This document shows, in pieces, positions 10,756 through 19,071 of a DNA stretch of 64,000 nucleotides (its first letter is position 1; each line of letters begins with the position of its first letter). The notes under the pieces were generated by a model, which was given only the letters and a program-made list of their open reading frames with translations, had not been told where the DNA came from and did not search any database. This DNA is from Aureimonas altamirensis (GTDB lineage Bacteria > Pseudomonadota > Alphaproteobacteria > Rhizobiales > Rhizobiaceae). Made by a program: the position numbers and the translations under genes. The stretch is taken from assembly GCF_001463885.1 (NCBI RefSeq), contig NZ_BBWQ01000011.1:1-64000 (forward strand). Direction: 5' to 3'.

Positions 10756-10940
10756 GGCCCGACGATAATGCGACATGCCCGCCATGGAAACGGACCGCTG
10801 CGTGCAACGCGGCATTTACGCAACGCATCGTCCGTTGTCGCTTCAAACACACGTGCAGGCAGTTGCGACAGATGGCTTGCATACGCCAGAAGTCGTTGCC
10901 ATGGCGTACCGCTTGGGCACGCCATGGGGGCACCGCTTTC

Positions 10941-11654
10941 ATGACGTTCCATCTACGGGCAATCGCCCTCATCGCCGCGATCCTGGTTCCGCTGTCCGGC
11001 CTGAAGGCGGCGGACCTTCCGGACGATGCCGAGCTTATCGTCGGCTTCGAGCGCATCGTCTTCAACGCCGAGATCCTCGGCCGTTTCAGCAATGCCGGCT
11101 TCGTCAAGAAGTTTACGGGGCCCGTGCGCTTTCGGGTCGAGAATACCGCCCGACAGGACAGGCGGGCCGAGGTGGAGGCTTTCGTGCGCCGTATCGGCCG
11201 CGACATCCCGGGGCTGGAAACGCGGATGGCAGAGGGCAACGAGCGCGCCGACTTCGTCGTCCATGTCGTCGATCAGGCGGATTACGTCTCCACCGCCCGC
11301 AAGGTGCATCGCAACCCCTTCATGCGGGTGCCGGGCAATTGCATCGTGCGCGCCAGTTACGGGCGGCGCGGCATCGAACGCTCGGATGCCGTCATCGTTT
11401 CCGACAGGGGCGAACGCCTGTTCCAACGCTGCCTGATAGAGGAAATCCTTCAGGGGCTGGGTCCGCTAGACGACAATCCCGACGCGCCCTCCAGTGTCTT
11501 CAACGATACGTCGACGCACACCGTGCTGACGCGCTACGACCGCATCATGATGACGATGCTGTACGATCCGCGCCTGCGCCCCGGCACGAGCCTGAACGCG
11601 GCGCGGCCGCTGCTGCCGACACTTGCCCGCGACGCGCGGCGCGCCACGCGCTGA
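10941..11654 (+). CDS. DUF2927 family secreted protein
   Basis: 237-aa protein with an N-terminal signal peptide (hydrophobic run to about residue 24, LKAADLP). The rest resembles the DUF2927 family: FVRRIGRDIPGLETRMAEG, a conserved CIVRASY, and an ILQGLGPLDDNPDA segment near a predicted helix. The role is unknown, but some members look like inactive or zinc-free peptidase folds. The ATG at 10941 directly precedes the signal sequence; the open frame upstream has none. Confidence 0.72.
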   Translation: MTFHLRAIALIAAILVPLSGLKAADLPDDAELIVGFERIVFNAEILGRFSNAGFVKKFTGPVRFRVENTARQDRRAEVEAFVRRIGRDIPGLETRMAEGNERADFVVHVVDQADYVSTARKVHRNPFMRVPGNCIVRASYGRRGIERSDAVIVSDRGERLFQRCLIEEILQGLGPLDDNPDAPSSVFNDTSTHTVLTRYDRIMMTMLYDPRLRPGTSLNAARPLLPTLARDARRATR

Positions 11655-11697
11655 CGTCGTTCACCTCCCGGCTACCATTTGCGGTTACGATTGGCGC

Positions 11698-12018
11698 ATG
11701 CGCTTCGCCATACCCGCCAGACTGGTCGTGATGCTGGCTGCCCTTGCCGGCGGCACGGCTGCCCACGCCGGCGAACGCCAGAGGCTTGTGCTGCCAGACA
11801 GGGTCGCCAGCGAGCGCACCCTGCAATTATCGCCCGGCAGCGGGGTCTTTCCCGGCTATACAAGGCCCCGGCTCGTGACACCCTATAGTGGCGGCCATGT
11901 CATTCTGCGGCGCGGCGTGCCCATAGGCATCGTCGGCAATGACGGCGTGACGCGCCCGGTGGGCAGTTACGATGACGGGCGCGGCGGGCCCCCGCCCATC
12001 ATCGTCACCAAGGACTGA
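11698..12018 (+). CDS. Small secreted hypothetical protein
   Basis: 106-aa protein with a clear signal peptide (MRFAIPARLVVMLAALAGG, cleavage near AAHA-GE). The mature part is rich in Gly and Pro with no cysteines. I do not recognise a family. It lies 43 bp after the DUF2927 gene on the same strand and may share its transcript. Its stop is 4 bp before the convergent ridA-like gene. Confidence 0.6.
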   Translation: MRFAIPARLVVMLAALAGGTAAHAGERQRLVLPDRVASERTLQLSPGSGVFPGYTRPRLVTPYSGGHVILRRGVPIGIVGNDGVTRPVGSYDDGRGGPPPIIVTKD

Positions 12019-12022
12019 ATCT

Positions 12023-12421
12023 TCAGCCTTGCGCCGGAATGCGCGCCACGACCTTGATTTCGAAATCATAGCCGGCAAGCCATGTAACGCCGAAGGCCGA
12101 CCATGTCGGATAGGGCTTTTCGGGAAAGTACTCGGCCTTGATCGGCAGGATTGTGCCGAACTGCTGTTCCGGGTCCGTATGATAGCTGGTCACATCCAGT
12201 ATATCGTCGAAGGTGGAGCCGGCCGCTTCCAGCACTGCCTTGAGATTTTCGAAGGCCAGGCGCACCTGCGCCTCGAAATCGGGTTCCGGCGTGCCATCCG
12301 GACGTACGCCCACCTGCCCTGCAACGAACAGAAGGTCGCCGTGCCGCACGGCCGGGGAATAGGCATGCTCCTCATTCAGCGGGTTTGGCCTTGCGGGATA
12401 AACGGGGATTCGCGCGCTCAT
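12023..12421 (-). CDS. RidA (YjgF/UK114) family protein without the catalytic arginine
   Basis: 132-aa Rid-fold protein; members usually form trimers. The pattern FVAGQVGVRPDG, ENLKAVLEAAGS and EIKVVARIP is typical. In true RidA an arginine in the RSAV motif near residue 105 hydrolyses 2-aminoacrylate-type imines. Here the equivalent stretch is YPTWSAFGV, with Trp107 in place of that Arg, so imine deaminase activity is unlikely. It is divergent from a TetR gene and probably its target, as three palindromic operators lie between them. Confidence 0.88.
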   Translation of the reverse strand: MSARIPVYPARPNPLNEEHAYSPAVRHGDLLFVAGQVGVRPDGTPEPDFEAQVRLAFENLKAVLEAAGSTFDDILDVTSYHTDPEQQFGTILPIKAEYFPEKPYPTWSAFGVTWLAGYDFEIKVVARIPAQG

Positions 12422-12464
12422 GGATTTGTCCTTTCAACGATCGCGGTGAGCCACTATCTTCTAG

Positions 12465-12528
12465 ATACGCGGCGTATGTCGAATGTGATGACATACGTGG
12501 CGTATGTCAAGTCAGATACGTTTCGTAT
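12465..12528. promoter_or_regulatory. Three tandem ATACG-N3-CGTAT operators in the ridA-like/tetR intergenic region
   Basis: Three palindromes ATACG-N3-CGTAT occur at 12465-12477, 12493-12505 and 12516-12528. The middle one extends to GACATACG-TGG-CGTATGTC (12490-12508), a perfect 19-bp dyad. Centres are 28 and 23 bp apart. They fill the divergent intergenic region and end 18 bp before the tetR start. This is typical TetR-family operator architecture, most likely autoregulation plus control of the ridA-like gene. Confidence 0.88.
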
Positions 12529-12545
12529 GTGAGTTTGGGGTGGGT

Positions 12546-13148
12546 ATGATGGCAGGCCGGCGGCGTGCGGATAGGATGGAAGAAAACCGGCGAAAGCTGA
12601 TCGCCGCAGCCAGGCGCGCCTTTGCCGGGCATGGCTTCGCCAAGGCGTCCATGGATGAGCTTACGGCAGAGGCGGGCCTGACGCGCGGCGCGCTCTACCA
12701 TGGCTTCGGCGACAAGAAGGGTCTTCTTGCCGCCGTCGTCGCCGAGGTCGACGGCGAGATGGCCGCGCGGGCGCAACGGGCGGGCGAAGCTGCGCCATCC
12801 GCCTGGGAAGGGCTCATGGCAGAGGGTGCGGCCTATATTTCGATGGCCCTCGATCCGGAGATCCGCCGCATCGTGCTTCTGGATGGACCGGCCTTTCTGG
12901 GCGACCCGTCCCAATGGCCGAGCCAGAGCGCCTGCCTTGAGGTAACGCTTGCCACGGTGGCGCGGCTGATCGACGATGGCACGATGCGGCCGGTGGATGT
13001 GGAAGCGGCGGCACGGCTGTTGAACGGGGCGGCGCTGAACGCCGCGCTCTGGGTTGCCGCAAGCGCGACCCCGAGGCAGACGCTGCCCAAGGCGGTCGAG
13101 GCATTCCGGCTGATGGCATCGGGTTTCCTGGCGCGGCCGCCTCAGTAA
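12546..13148 (+). CDS. TetR/AcrR family transcriptional regulator
   Basis: 200-aa repressor with an N-terminal HTH (about residues 12-55: KLIAAARRAFAGHGF, ASMDELTAEAGLTRGALYHGF) and an all-helical ligand-binding C-terminus. The open frame extends upstream to 12504, but that would put the start inside the operator array, so I chose the ATG at 12546 after GGGGTGGG. The stop overlaps the end of the convergent photolyase gene by 7 bp. Confidence 0.92.
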   Translation: MMAGRRRADRMEENRRKLIAAARRAFAGHGFAKASMDELTAEAGLTRGALYHGFGDKKGLLAAVVAEVDGEMAARAQRAGEAAPSAWEGLMAEGAAYISMALDPEIRRIVLLDGPAFLGDPSQWPSQSACLEVTLATVARLIDDGTMRPVDVEAAARLLNGAALNAALWVAASATPRQTLPKAVEAFRLMASGFLARPPQ

Positions 13149-14677
13149 TCGCCCGATGACGGCAGCGCCGCCAGGAAGGTTCTGGCGCTGGCCCGCATAT
13201 CGGCCACGACGGTCTTGTCCATCCGGTCCAGCGTCGCATAGGTGCGCGTCATGCGTCGGTTGTCGCGCAGGCGCCCGGCGTTGCGCGCCATGAAATCCCA
13301 ATAGAGATAGTTGAAGGGGCACGCGTCATCGCCGGTGCGCTGCTTAACGTCGTAGCGGCAGTTTTCGCAGTAATCGGACATGCGGTTGATGTAGTTGCCA
13401 GAGGCCGCATAGGGCTTGGTCGCGAAGAGCCCATCGTCGGCATGCAGGATCATGCCGACGACATTGGGCATTTCCACCCACTCATAGGCGTCGTGATAGA
13501 CGACGAGGTACCACTCCTGCACCTGACGCGGATCGAGCCCCGCGAGCAGGCAGAAATTGCCGAGCACCATGAGCCGCTGGATATGGTGGGCATAGGCATT
13601 GTCACGCGTTTCGCCGATGCACTGCGCCATGCAGTTCAATTCGGTAGCGCCCGTCCAGAAGAAGTCGGGCAAGGGCCGGTGTGCCCCCAGTGCGTTGCGC
13701 GCGGCATAAGAGGGCATCTCGCGCCAGTAGATGCCTCGGATGAACTCACGCCAGCCGATGATCTGCCGCACGAACCCCTCGACGGCATTCAACGGCGCGT
13801 CGCCCTTTCCGTAGGCGGCCAGCGCCGCCTCGCAACACTCTGCCGGCAATAGCAGGCCGCAATTGATGAGGGCGGACAAATGCGAGTGGAACAGCAGCGG
13901 CTGCCCTTCCACCATCGCATCCTGATAAGAGCCGAACGATGGAAGCGCCTCCTGCACGAACCAGCGCAGGTAGCCTTTCGCCTGCTTGCGCGTAACCGGA
14001 TAATCGAAGGCATCCAGCCGCCCGAAATGATTGCCGAACCGCTCGCGCACGAGGGCCAGCACCTCTTCGGTCGTCGCATCGGGCGGATAGGTCGGCCTGT
14101 CGGGCATCGCCATGCCTGCGGGCATCGGCTCGCGGTTTTCGGCATCGTAATTCCAGCGCCCGCCGACCGGATGTTCGCCATCCATCAGATAGCCGGTATG
14201 GCGCCGCATCCGGCGGTAGAAATTCTCCATCAACAGCGCCCGGCCGTCACCCGCCATGGCGTCGAAATCGTCCCGAGGGCACAGGAAGCGGTCATCCGGC
14301 CGGATGTCGACAGGCACGCCGAGCGTATCCTGCCAACCCTCCAGCATCTGCTGCACGCGCCATTCGCCGGCCTCGGTAACGACCACGCCGTCCAGCGCAT
14401 GGCGCGCAAGGGCGCGCTGCACCTCTCCGGTGAAACTGCCGCTGTTGCCCGCAGCGTCGAGCGTGACATAGTCCACCGATACGCCCTCCGCGCCGAGATC
14501 GGCCGCGAAATGGCGCATCGCCGAAAACAGGAAGGCGATCTTGCGCTGATGGTGGCGCACATAGGTCGCCTCGTCGGCGACTTCGGCCATCAGTACGACG
14601 TCGCCCCTCTGCAGATCGGACAGGCTGGACAGGCTGCGGCTGAGCTGATCGCCGAGAACGGGTCGAAGTCGAGGCAT
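13142..14677 (-). CDS. Iron-sulfur photolyase/cryptochrome (PhrB-type, FeS-BCP)
   Basis: 511-aa flavoprotein with an N-terminal photolyase-related Rossmann domain (PVLGDQL...) and a C-terminal FAD-binding helical domain. Four cysteines fall where [4Fe-4S] ligands sit in Agrobacterium PhrB, shifted by one residue: Cys349, Cys437, Cys440 and Cys453 (YCENCRY, DDACPFNYLYWDF). This class repairs (6-4) photoproducts with light. The gene lies downstream of the hydantoinase (44 bp gap) but is functionally unrelated. Confidence 0.92.
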   Translation of the reverse strand: MPRLRPVLGDQLSRSLSSLSDLQRGDVVLMAEVADEATYVRHHQRKIAFLFSAMRHFAADLGAEGVSVDYVTLDAAGNSGSFTGEVQRALARHALDGVVVTEAGEWRVQQMLEGWQDTLGVPVDIRPDDRFLCPRDDFDAMAGDGRALLMENFYRRMRRHTGYLMDGEHPVGGRWNYDAENREPMPAGMAMPDRPTYPPDATTEEVLALVRERFGNHFGRLDAFDYPVTRKQAKGYLRWFVQEALPSFGSYQDAMVEGQPLLFHSHLSALINCGLLLPAECCEAALAAYGKGDAPLNAVEGFVRQIIGWREFIRGIYWREMPSYAARNALGAHRPLPDFFWTGATELNCMAQCIGETRDNAYAHHIQRLMVLGNFCLLAGLDPRQVQEWYLVVYHDAYEWVEMPNVVGMILHADDGLFATKPYAASGNYINRMSDYCENCRYDVKQRTGDDACPFNYLYWDFMARNAGRLRDNRRMTRTYATLDRMDKTVVADMRASARTFLAALPSSGDY

Positions 14678-14721
14678 GGGCAGACCGCTTCATCCGGGCC
14701 CATTGCACGGGCGGGAACGCG

Positions 14722-16170
14722 CTAGATGTCGTGCACGGCCGCCGCAGCAAGGGCCCTGCGACGCTCCATACCACCCGCAAGGCCGGACAGATCGCGCGGG
14801 ACGTAGCGGCCGGTGCCGATGCCGCCGACAAGCGCCCCGTCACGGACCATGACCCGGCCACCTAGAATGGTCGTCGTCGGCCAGCCGCGCACCTCTACTC
14901 CCTCGTAGGGCGTATAGTCCGAGCCGTCATGCAACTCGGCATGGCGGATCGTACGGACTTCGTCCGGGTTCCAGATGGCGATGTCGGCATCCATGCCCAC
15001 CGCGATCGCGCCCTTGCGCGACAGGCCATACGTCTTTGCATGGTTGGTCGACGACAAGGCCACGAAACGCGGCAGGTCGATCCGCCCCTTCATGACGCCT
15101 TCGGAAAACAGGATCGGTAACCGCGTCTCCACGCCGGGTATGCCGTTGGGGATATGGCGGAAGCTGGTTCGCCCACGAGGGTTGAGCTTGCCCATGGGGT
15201 CGTCGTAGCGAAACGGGCAGTGATCGGACGAGAACAGGTCGAACACCCCCGTTTCCACGCCGCGCCAGCAGGCATCCTGGCTTTCGCGGTCGCGCGGCGG
15301 CGGCGAGCAGACGAATTTGGCGCCCTCCCAATCCATTCCATCGAGGTCTGCTGCCGTCAGCATCAGATATTGCGGGCAGGTTTCGCCCACCACCTTCAGG
15401 CCGCGCGCCCGCGCCCTGGCGATCTCGTCCATGGCCTGGCCGTTCGACACGTGCACGATGACGACGGGAACGTCGGTGATCTCCGCCAGCGACAGGGCAC
15501 GGTGCGTGGCCTCCCGCTCGACCGCGGCGGGCCGCGTCGAGGCATGGGCACGGGGGGCGACGTCGCCCCTGGCTTCATGCAGGCCGATCAGATAGCGGAT
15601 CGCATCCTCGTTCTCGCAATGGACCATCACCAGCGCGCCGGTGCGCCGCGCCGTATCCATCGTGGCCAGGATTTCGGCATCGTTGAGCCGCAATCCCTCA
15701 TAGGTCATGAACACCTTGAAGGACGTATAGCCATCGGCCACCAGCGCCGGCAGCTCCTGCCCCAGCACCGAGGCGGACGGGTCGGACACGATCAGGTGGA
15801 AGGAGACGTCCGTATAGCAGCGCCCTTCCGCCAGGGCATGGTAGTCGGCAAGCGCCGCGCGCAGCGAATGGCCCTTCTGCTGCAGGCAGAAGGGCAGGAT
15901 GGTCGTATTGCCGCCGAACAGGGCCGACAGGGTTCCGCTTTCGAAATCGTCGGCCATCACTATGCCGTCGCCGGACGGCTGGGCGATATGGACATGACTG
16001 TCGATGCCGCCGGGCAGCACATAGCGCCCGCCTGCGTCGATCTCCTCGCCGGCGGCGCCGAGCCCCTCCCCGATCAGGGCGATGCGCCCGTCGCGGATGC
16101 CGATATCTGCACGGAAGACGTCGGACGCGGTCGCCACCGTTCCGTTGCGGATGACGAGATCCAGCGTCAC
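14722..16170 (-). CDS. Hydantoinase / dihydropyrimidinase family amidohydrolase
   Basis: 482-aa cyclic amidohydrolase. All metal ligands are visible: His59 and His61 (GGIDSHVHI), the carbamylated Lys152 (SFKVFMTY), His183 (MVHCEN), His239 (VHVSNGQ) and Asp315 (SSDHCPF). It should open a hydantoin, dihydropyrimidine or similar cyclic imide; the exact substrate is unknown. It starts with GTG at 16170, overlapping the aminotransferase stop by 4 bp (GTGA), and is the last gene of a cluster with a class V aminotransferase and amino-acid ABC components. Confidence 0.9.
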   Translation of the reverse strand: MTLDLVIRNGTVATASDVFRADIGIRDGRIALIGEGLGAAGEEIDAGGRYVLPGGIDSHVHIAQPSGDGIVMADDFESGTLSALFGGNTTILPFCLQQKGHSLRAALADYHALAEGRCYTDVSFHLIVSDPSASVLGQELPALVADGYTSFKVFMTYEGLRLNDAEILATMDTARRTGALVMVHCENEDAIRYLIGLHEARGDVAPRAHASTRPAAVEREATHRALSLAEITDVPVVIVHVSNGQAMDEIARARARGLKVVGETCPQYLMLTAADLDGMDWEGAKFVCSPPPRDRESQDACWRGVETGVFDLFSSDHCPFRYDDPMGKLNPRGRTSFRHIPNGIPGVETRLPILFSEGVMKGRIDLPRFVALSSTNHAKTYGLSRKGAIAVGMDADIAIWNPDEVRTIRHAELHDGSDYTPYEGVEVRGWPTTTILGGRVMVRDGALVGGIGTGRYVPRDLSGLAGGMERRRALAAAAVHDI

Positions 16171-17384
16171 AGTGTCGGCTCCAGCGCGGCGATCAACCTG
16201 TCCACCTCGTCCAGCGTATTGTAGTGGACCATCGATACGCGCACGACGCCGTCCTGCGCCATCAGGCCATGCTCTTCCACGATGCGGCGCGCATAGAAAT
16301 CGCCGTTGCGGATGCCGATATGCGCCGCATCGACCGCGTCCACGATCCGCTTCGAGCTTTCCGCGCCGACGACGAAGGAAACGGTGGAGACGCGGTCGGC
16401 GATGGCGGTCGATGTCCTGCCGATGACGCGCACCGAATTGCGCGACGACAGATAGTCGATCAGCCGGGCGGTCAAAGCGCGCTCCTGTTCGGCAATGGCG
16501 TCGAAGCCTGCCTCTATCGCAGCGCGCCCGTCGGCGGCGCCGGCCATGCGGCCAATCTCCTCGACATAATCCACGGCGCCAATCGCACCCCAGGCGCATT
16601 CGTAATTGATGTTGCCCGGCTCCAGCTTATGCGGCACCCGGCTCTTGTCGAAGAAGTAGTGGTAGATGTTGTCCAGCGCCTCCAGCCGGTCGCGCCGGCC
16701 GTACATCACCGCATGATGGGGCCCGAATACCTTGTAGACGCTGAAGACATAGTAATCCGCCTTCAGGGCTTTCACGTCGATGGCGCGGTGCGGGGCATAG
16801 GCGACCGCATCGACGACGAGCTCGGCCCCGGCCGCGTGGACGATGTCGGCGATCTCGGCGATCGGGTTGATCGTGCCGAGGATGTTGGAGGCATGGGTGA
16901 CGCAGACCAGCCGTGTCCGCTCGCCGATCAGGCCCTTCAGCGCCGCGAGGTCCAGCTCGAAGGTGTCCGGGTCGCAGCGCCACCATTTGATGATCACGCC
17001 CCGTTCCGCATGCTTGAGCCATGGGCCGATATTGGCCTCGTGGTCGACATTCGTCAGGATGATCTCGTCGCCCGGCTGCAGCCGTCCCGTCATCGCCTCG
17101 GACAGGAAGCGCAGCAGGATCGTGGTGTTCGGCCCCTCGACGATCTCGCCGGGATCGCAGTTCATGAACCGGGCGAAGGCGTCGCGCGTCTGCGACACGC
17201 GCTCCATCGACCGTCGGCTCGGCGCATAGCTGGCGCCGGTCTGCACATTGGAGGTCAGCAGATAGTCGGATACGCGCTCCGCTACCCGGCGCGGCACCTG
17301 GCTGCCGCCGGCATTGTCCATGAATGCCCACTCCCCCGCCAAAGCGGGAAACTGCGCGCGGACGTAATCGATGTCGAGGGACAT
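16167..17384 (-). CDS. Class V aminotransferase, cysteine desulfurase-like (VC1184 type)
   Basis: 405-aa PLP enzyme of fold type I. The start MDNAGGSQVPRRVAERV, PNTTILLRF, the PLP aspartate Asp192 (VVDAVAYAPH) and the Schiff-base Lys218 (FSVYKVFGPHH) fit the SufS-like TIGR01976 subfamily. It lacks an obvious catalytic Cys loop of true desulfurases, so another amino-group or C-S/C-N reaction is likely. The ATG at 17384 is 19 bp after the permease stop; it is coupled to the hydantoinase by a 4-bp overlap. Confidence 0.85.
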   Translation of the reverse strand: MSLDIDYVRAQFPALAGEWAFMDNAGGSQVPRRVAERVSDYLLTSNVQTGASYAPSRRSMERVSQTRDAFARFMNCDPGEIVEGPNTTILLRFLSEAMTGRLQPGDEIILTNVDHEANIGPWLKHAERGVIIKWWRCDPDTFELDLAALKGLIGERTRLVCVTHASNILGTINPIAEIADIVHAAGAELVVDAVAYAPHRAIDVKALKADYYVFSVYKVFGPHHAVMYGRRDRLEALDNIYHYFFDKSRVPHKLEPGNINYECAWGAIGAVDYVEEIGRMAGAADGRAAIEAGFDAIAEQERALTARLIDYLSSRNSVRVIGRTSTAIADRVSTVSFVVGAESSKRIVDAVDAAHIGIRNGDFYARRIVEEHGLMAQDGVVRVSMVHYNTLDEVDRLIAALEPTL

Positions 17385-17403
17385 TGCAGTGCCTGGCTTT
17401 CTG

Positions 17404-18078
17404 TCAGTGACGCCCCTGCCGTGCGCTGCGCTGCTCGTATTTCGCGACGAGCCGCACCATGGGCAGCAGGATGACGAGGTAGAGGATGGCCGCGCCGATG
17501 AGCGGCGTCGGATTGGCGGCAAGGGCCTGCGCCTGTGTCGCCTGCTTCAGAAGGTCCGGCAGTGCCACCACCGAGGCCAGCGCCGTATCCTTCATGACGT
17601 TGATGGAATTGTTGGTCAGCGGCGGAATGACGACGCGGATCGCCTGTGGCAGCACGACATGGCGCATCCGGCGATAGGCGTGGAGCCCCAGGGCATCCGC
17701 CGCCTCGAACTGGCCGCGCGGCACCGCCTCGATACCCGCGCGGAAGATTTCGGCCGCATAGGCGGCAGACACCGTCGCCAGCGCAAAGCAGGCCGCGACG
17801 AAGGGCGAAAAGCGGATGCCGACGAATGGCAGCGCATAATAGACGATCACCAGCCAGACCAGCACAGGCAAGGCGCGGAAGACGTCTATGTAAGCGATGG
17901 CCAGGATGCGAAACGGCCGGGCCGCATACAGGCGCACCAGCGCCAGCAGCAGGCCGCCGATAAGGCCGAACACAATGGACAGAAGCCCCAGCAGAACCGT
18001 ACGGCCCAGCCCCTGCAACAGCAGCGGAAAATACCGGATCAGGACATCGATGTTGAAGAATGTGCTGACGAGATCCAT
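17404..18078 (-). CDS. Amino acid ABC transporter permease (HisM/GlnP type)
   Basis: 224-aa inner-membrane permease with about five membrane segments. The EAA-loop motif GIEAVPRGQFEAADALGLHAYRR type sequence sits at mid-protein, and PQAIRVVIPPLTNNSINVMKDTAL follows, both typical of polar amino-acid importers. The ATG at 18078 is 67 bp after the binding-protein stop. No partner ATPase is encoded in the cluster, so an ATPase elsewhere must be shared. Confidence 0.93.
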   Translation of the reverse strand: MDLVSTFFNIDVLIRYFPLLLQGLGRTVLLGLLSIVFGLIGGLLLALVRLYAARPFRILAIAYIDVFRALPVLVWLVIVYYALPFVGIRFSPFVAACFALATVSAAYAAEIFRAGIEAVPRGQFEAADALGLHAYRRMRHVVLPQAIRVVIPPLTNNSINVMKDTALASVVALPDLLKQATQAQALAANPTPLIGAAILYLVILLPMVRLVAKYEQRSARQGRH

Positions 18079-18145
18079 CACCGGTCTTCCGCTGGACGGG
18101 GATGCCGGAAGCGCGGCGCGCTGCCGGCAGGGTTGAAATGCAACC

Positions 18146-18928
18146 TCAGAGCTTCGGCATCTCGGCATTCACGACGGTCGACGTTGCGGCGTCGGGCGCC
18201 GAGCCGAACCACGTCTCGTGCAGCTTGGCCATGAAGCCGTCGCTCTTCATTTCGCCGATCGCCTTCGTCGCCTCTGCGGCAAGCGGCGAATCCTTGGCGA
18301 ACATGATGGAATATTGCTCGCCCGTACGGATGCGCTCGACGACGGCGTATTGCGGCTTGTCCTTGATGTAGTATTCGACCGCCGGAATATCGGAGACGTA
18401 GCCGTCGATACGGCCGGCCGCGAGATCGAGCATCGCCGGCGAAAGCCCCTCGAAACGGCGGATGTCGGAGATGCCGTATTCGGCCTGGTGTTCCGTTGCC
18501 CACATGTCGCCGGTGGAGCCGGTATCGACCCCGACCACCTTGCCGGACAGGCCGGAAAGGCCCGTGATGCCCGAGGATTCCAGCACCGAGAGCGACTGGT
18601 CGCTATCGTAGTAGGGCTGTGCGAAGGACACCGATTCCAGCCGCTTGGCGGTGATGGTGATGGACGAGATGGCCGCATCGATGCGGCCGGACTGGACGGC
18701 CGAGAACAAGCCGTTGAAGGGGATGTTCTCGATCTTCACCTCGTCATAGCCAAGGCGCCGGGCCACTTCCTGGACCAGGTCGACTTCGAAGCCGACGACC
18801 TCGGACTGCTCGTTCTGGAACTCCCACGGCACGTTGCCGACATTGGCGCCGACCGTCAGCGTCTTGGCGACGGCCGGGCTGGCGATGGCGGCGATAAGGG
18901 CAAATGCGGCGATTGACTTGCGGATCAT
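18146..18928 (-). CDS. Amino acid ABC transporter substrate-binding protein
   Basis: 260-aa periplasmic family 3 binding protein with a signal peptide cleaved after SPAVA-KT. The motif GFEVDLVQEVARRLG, the IPFNGLFSAVQSGRIDAAIS stretch and TITAKRLESVSFAQPYY are the family signature. It should capture an amino acid or a related small nitrogen compound for the permease encoded next. The association with hydantoinase and aminotransferase suggests the substrate feeds those enzymes. Confidence 0.93.
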   Translation of the reverse strand: MIRKSIAAFALIAAIASPAVAKTLTVGANVGNVPWEFQNEQSEVVGFEVDLVQEVARRLGYDEVKIENIPFNGLFSAVQSGRIDAAISSITITAKRLESVSFAQPYYDSDQSLSVLESSGITGLSGLSGKVVGVDTGSTGDMWATEHQAEYGISDIRRFEGLSPAMLDLAAGRIDGYVSDIPAVEYYIKDKPQYAVVERIRTGEQYSIMFAKDSPLAAEATKAIGEMKSDGFMAKLHETWFGSAPDAATSTVVNAEMPKL

Positions 18929-19001
18929 GACGGCTCCTTGCGTGGCTGAGGAACGACGCCGAGCATCCGCCTAAGTCTTGGGCACAGAATGCTCAACAAT
19001 C

Positions 19002-19022
19002 GTGCACTTTAACTGCATGCAC
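19002..19022. promoter_or_regulatory. Candidate GntR operator upstream of the ABC binding-protein gene
   Basis: GTGCA-N11-TGCAC forms an inverted repeat about 75 bp upstream of the binding-protein start, and includes ACTGCATGC. The same ACTGCATGC nonamer occurs on the opposite strand at 19920-19928, upstream of the gntR gene. A shared motif at both promoters fits regulation by the adjacent GntR protein, but this is inference. Confidence 0.35.
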
Positions 19023-19071
19023 TTCATACACCAATCTGTACGTCGAGTTGAGCGAAAGTCCAAGCGAAAAT

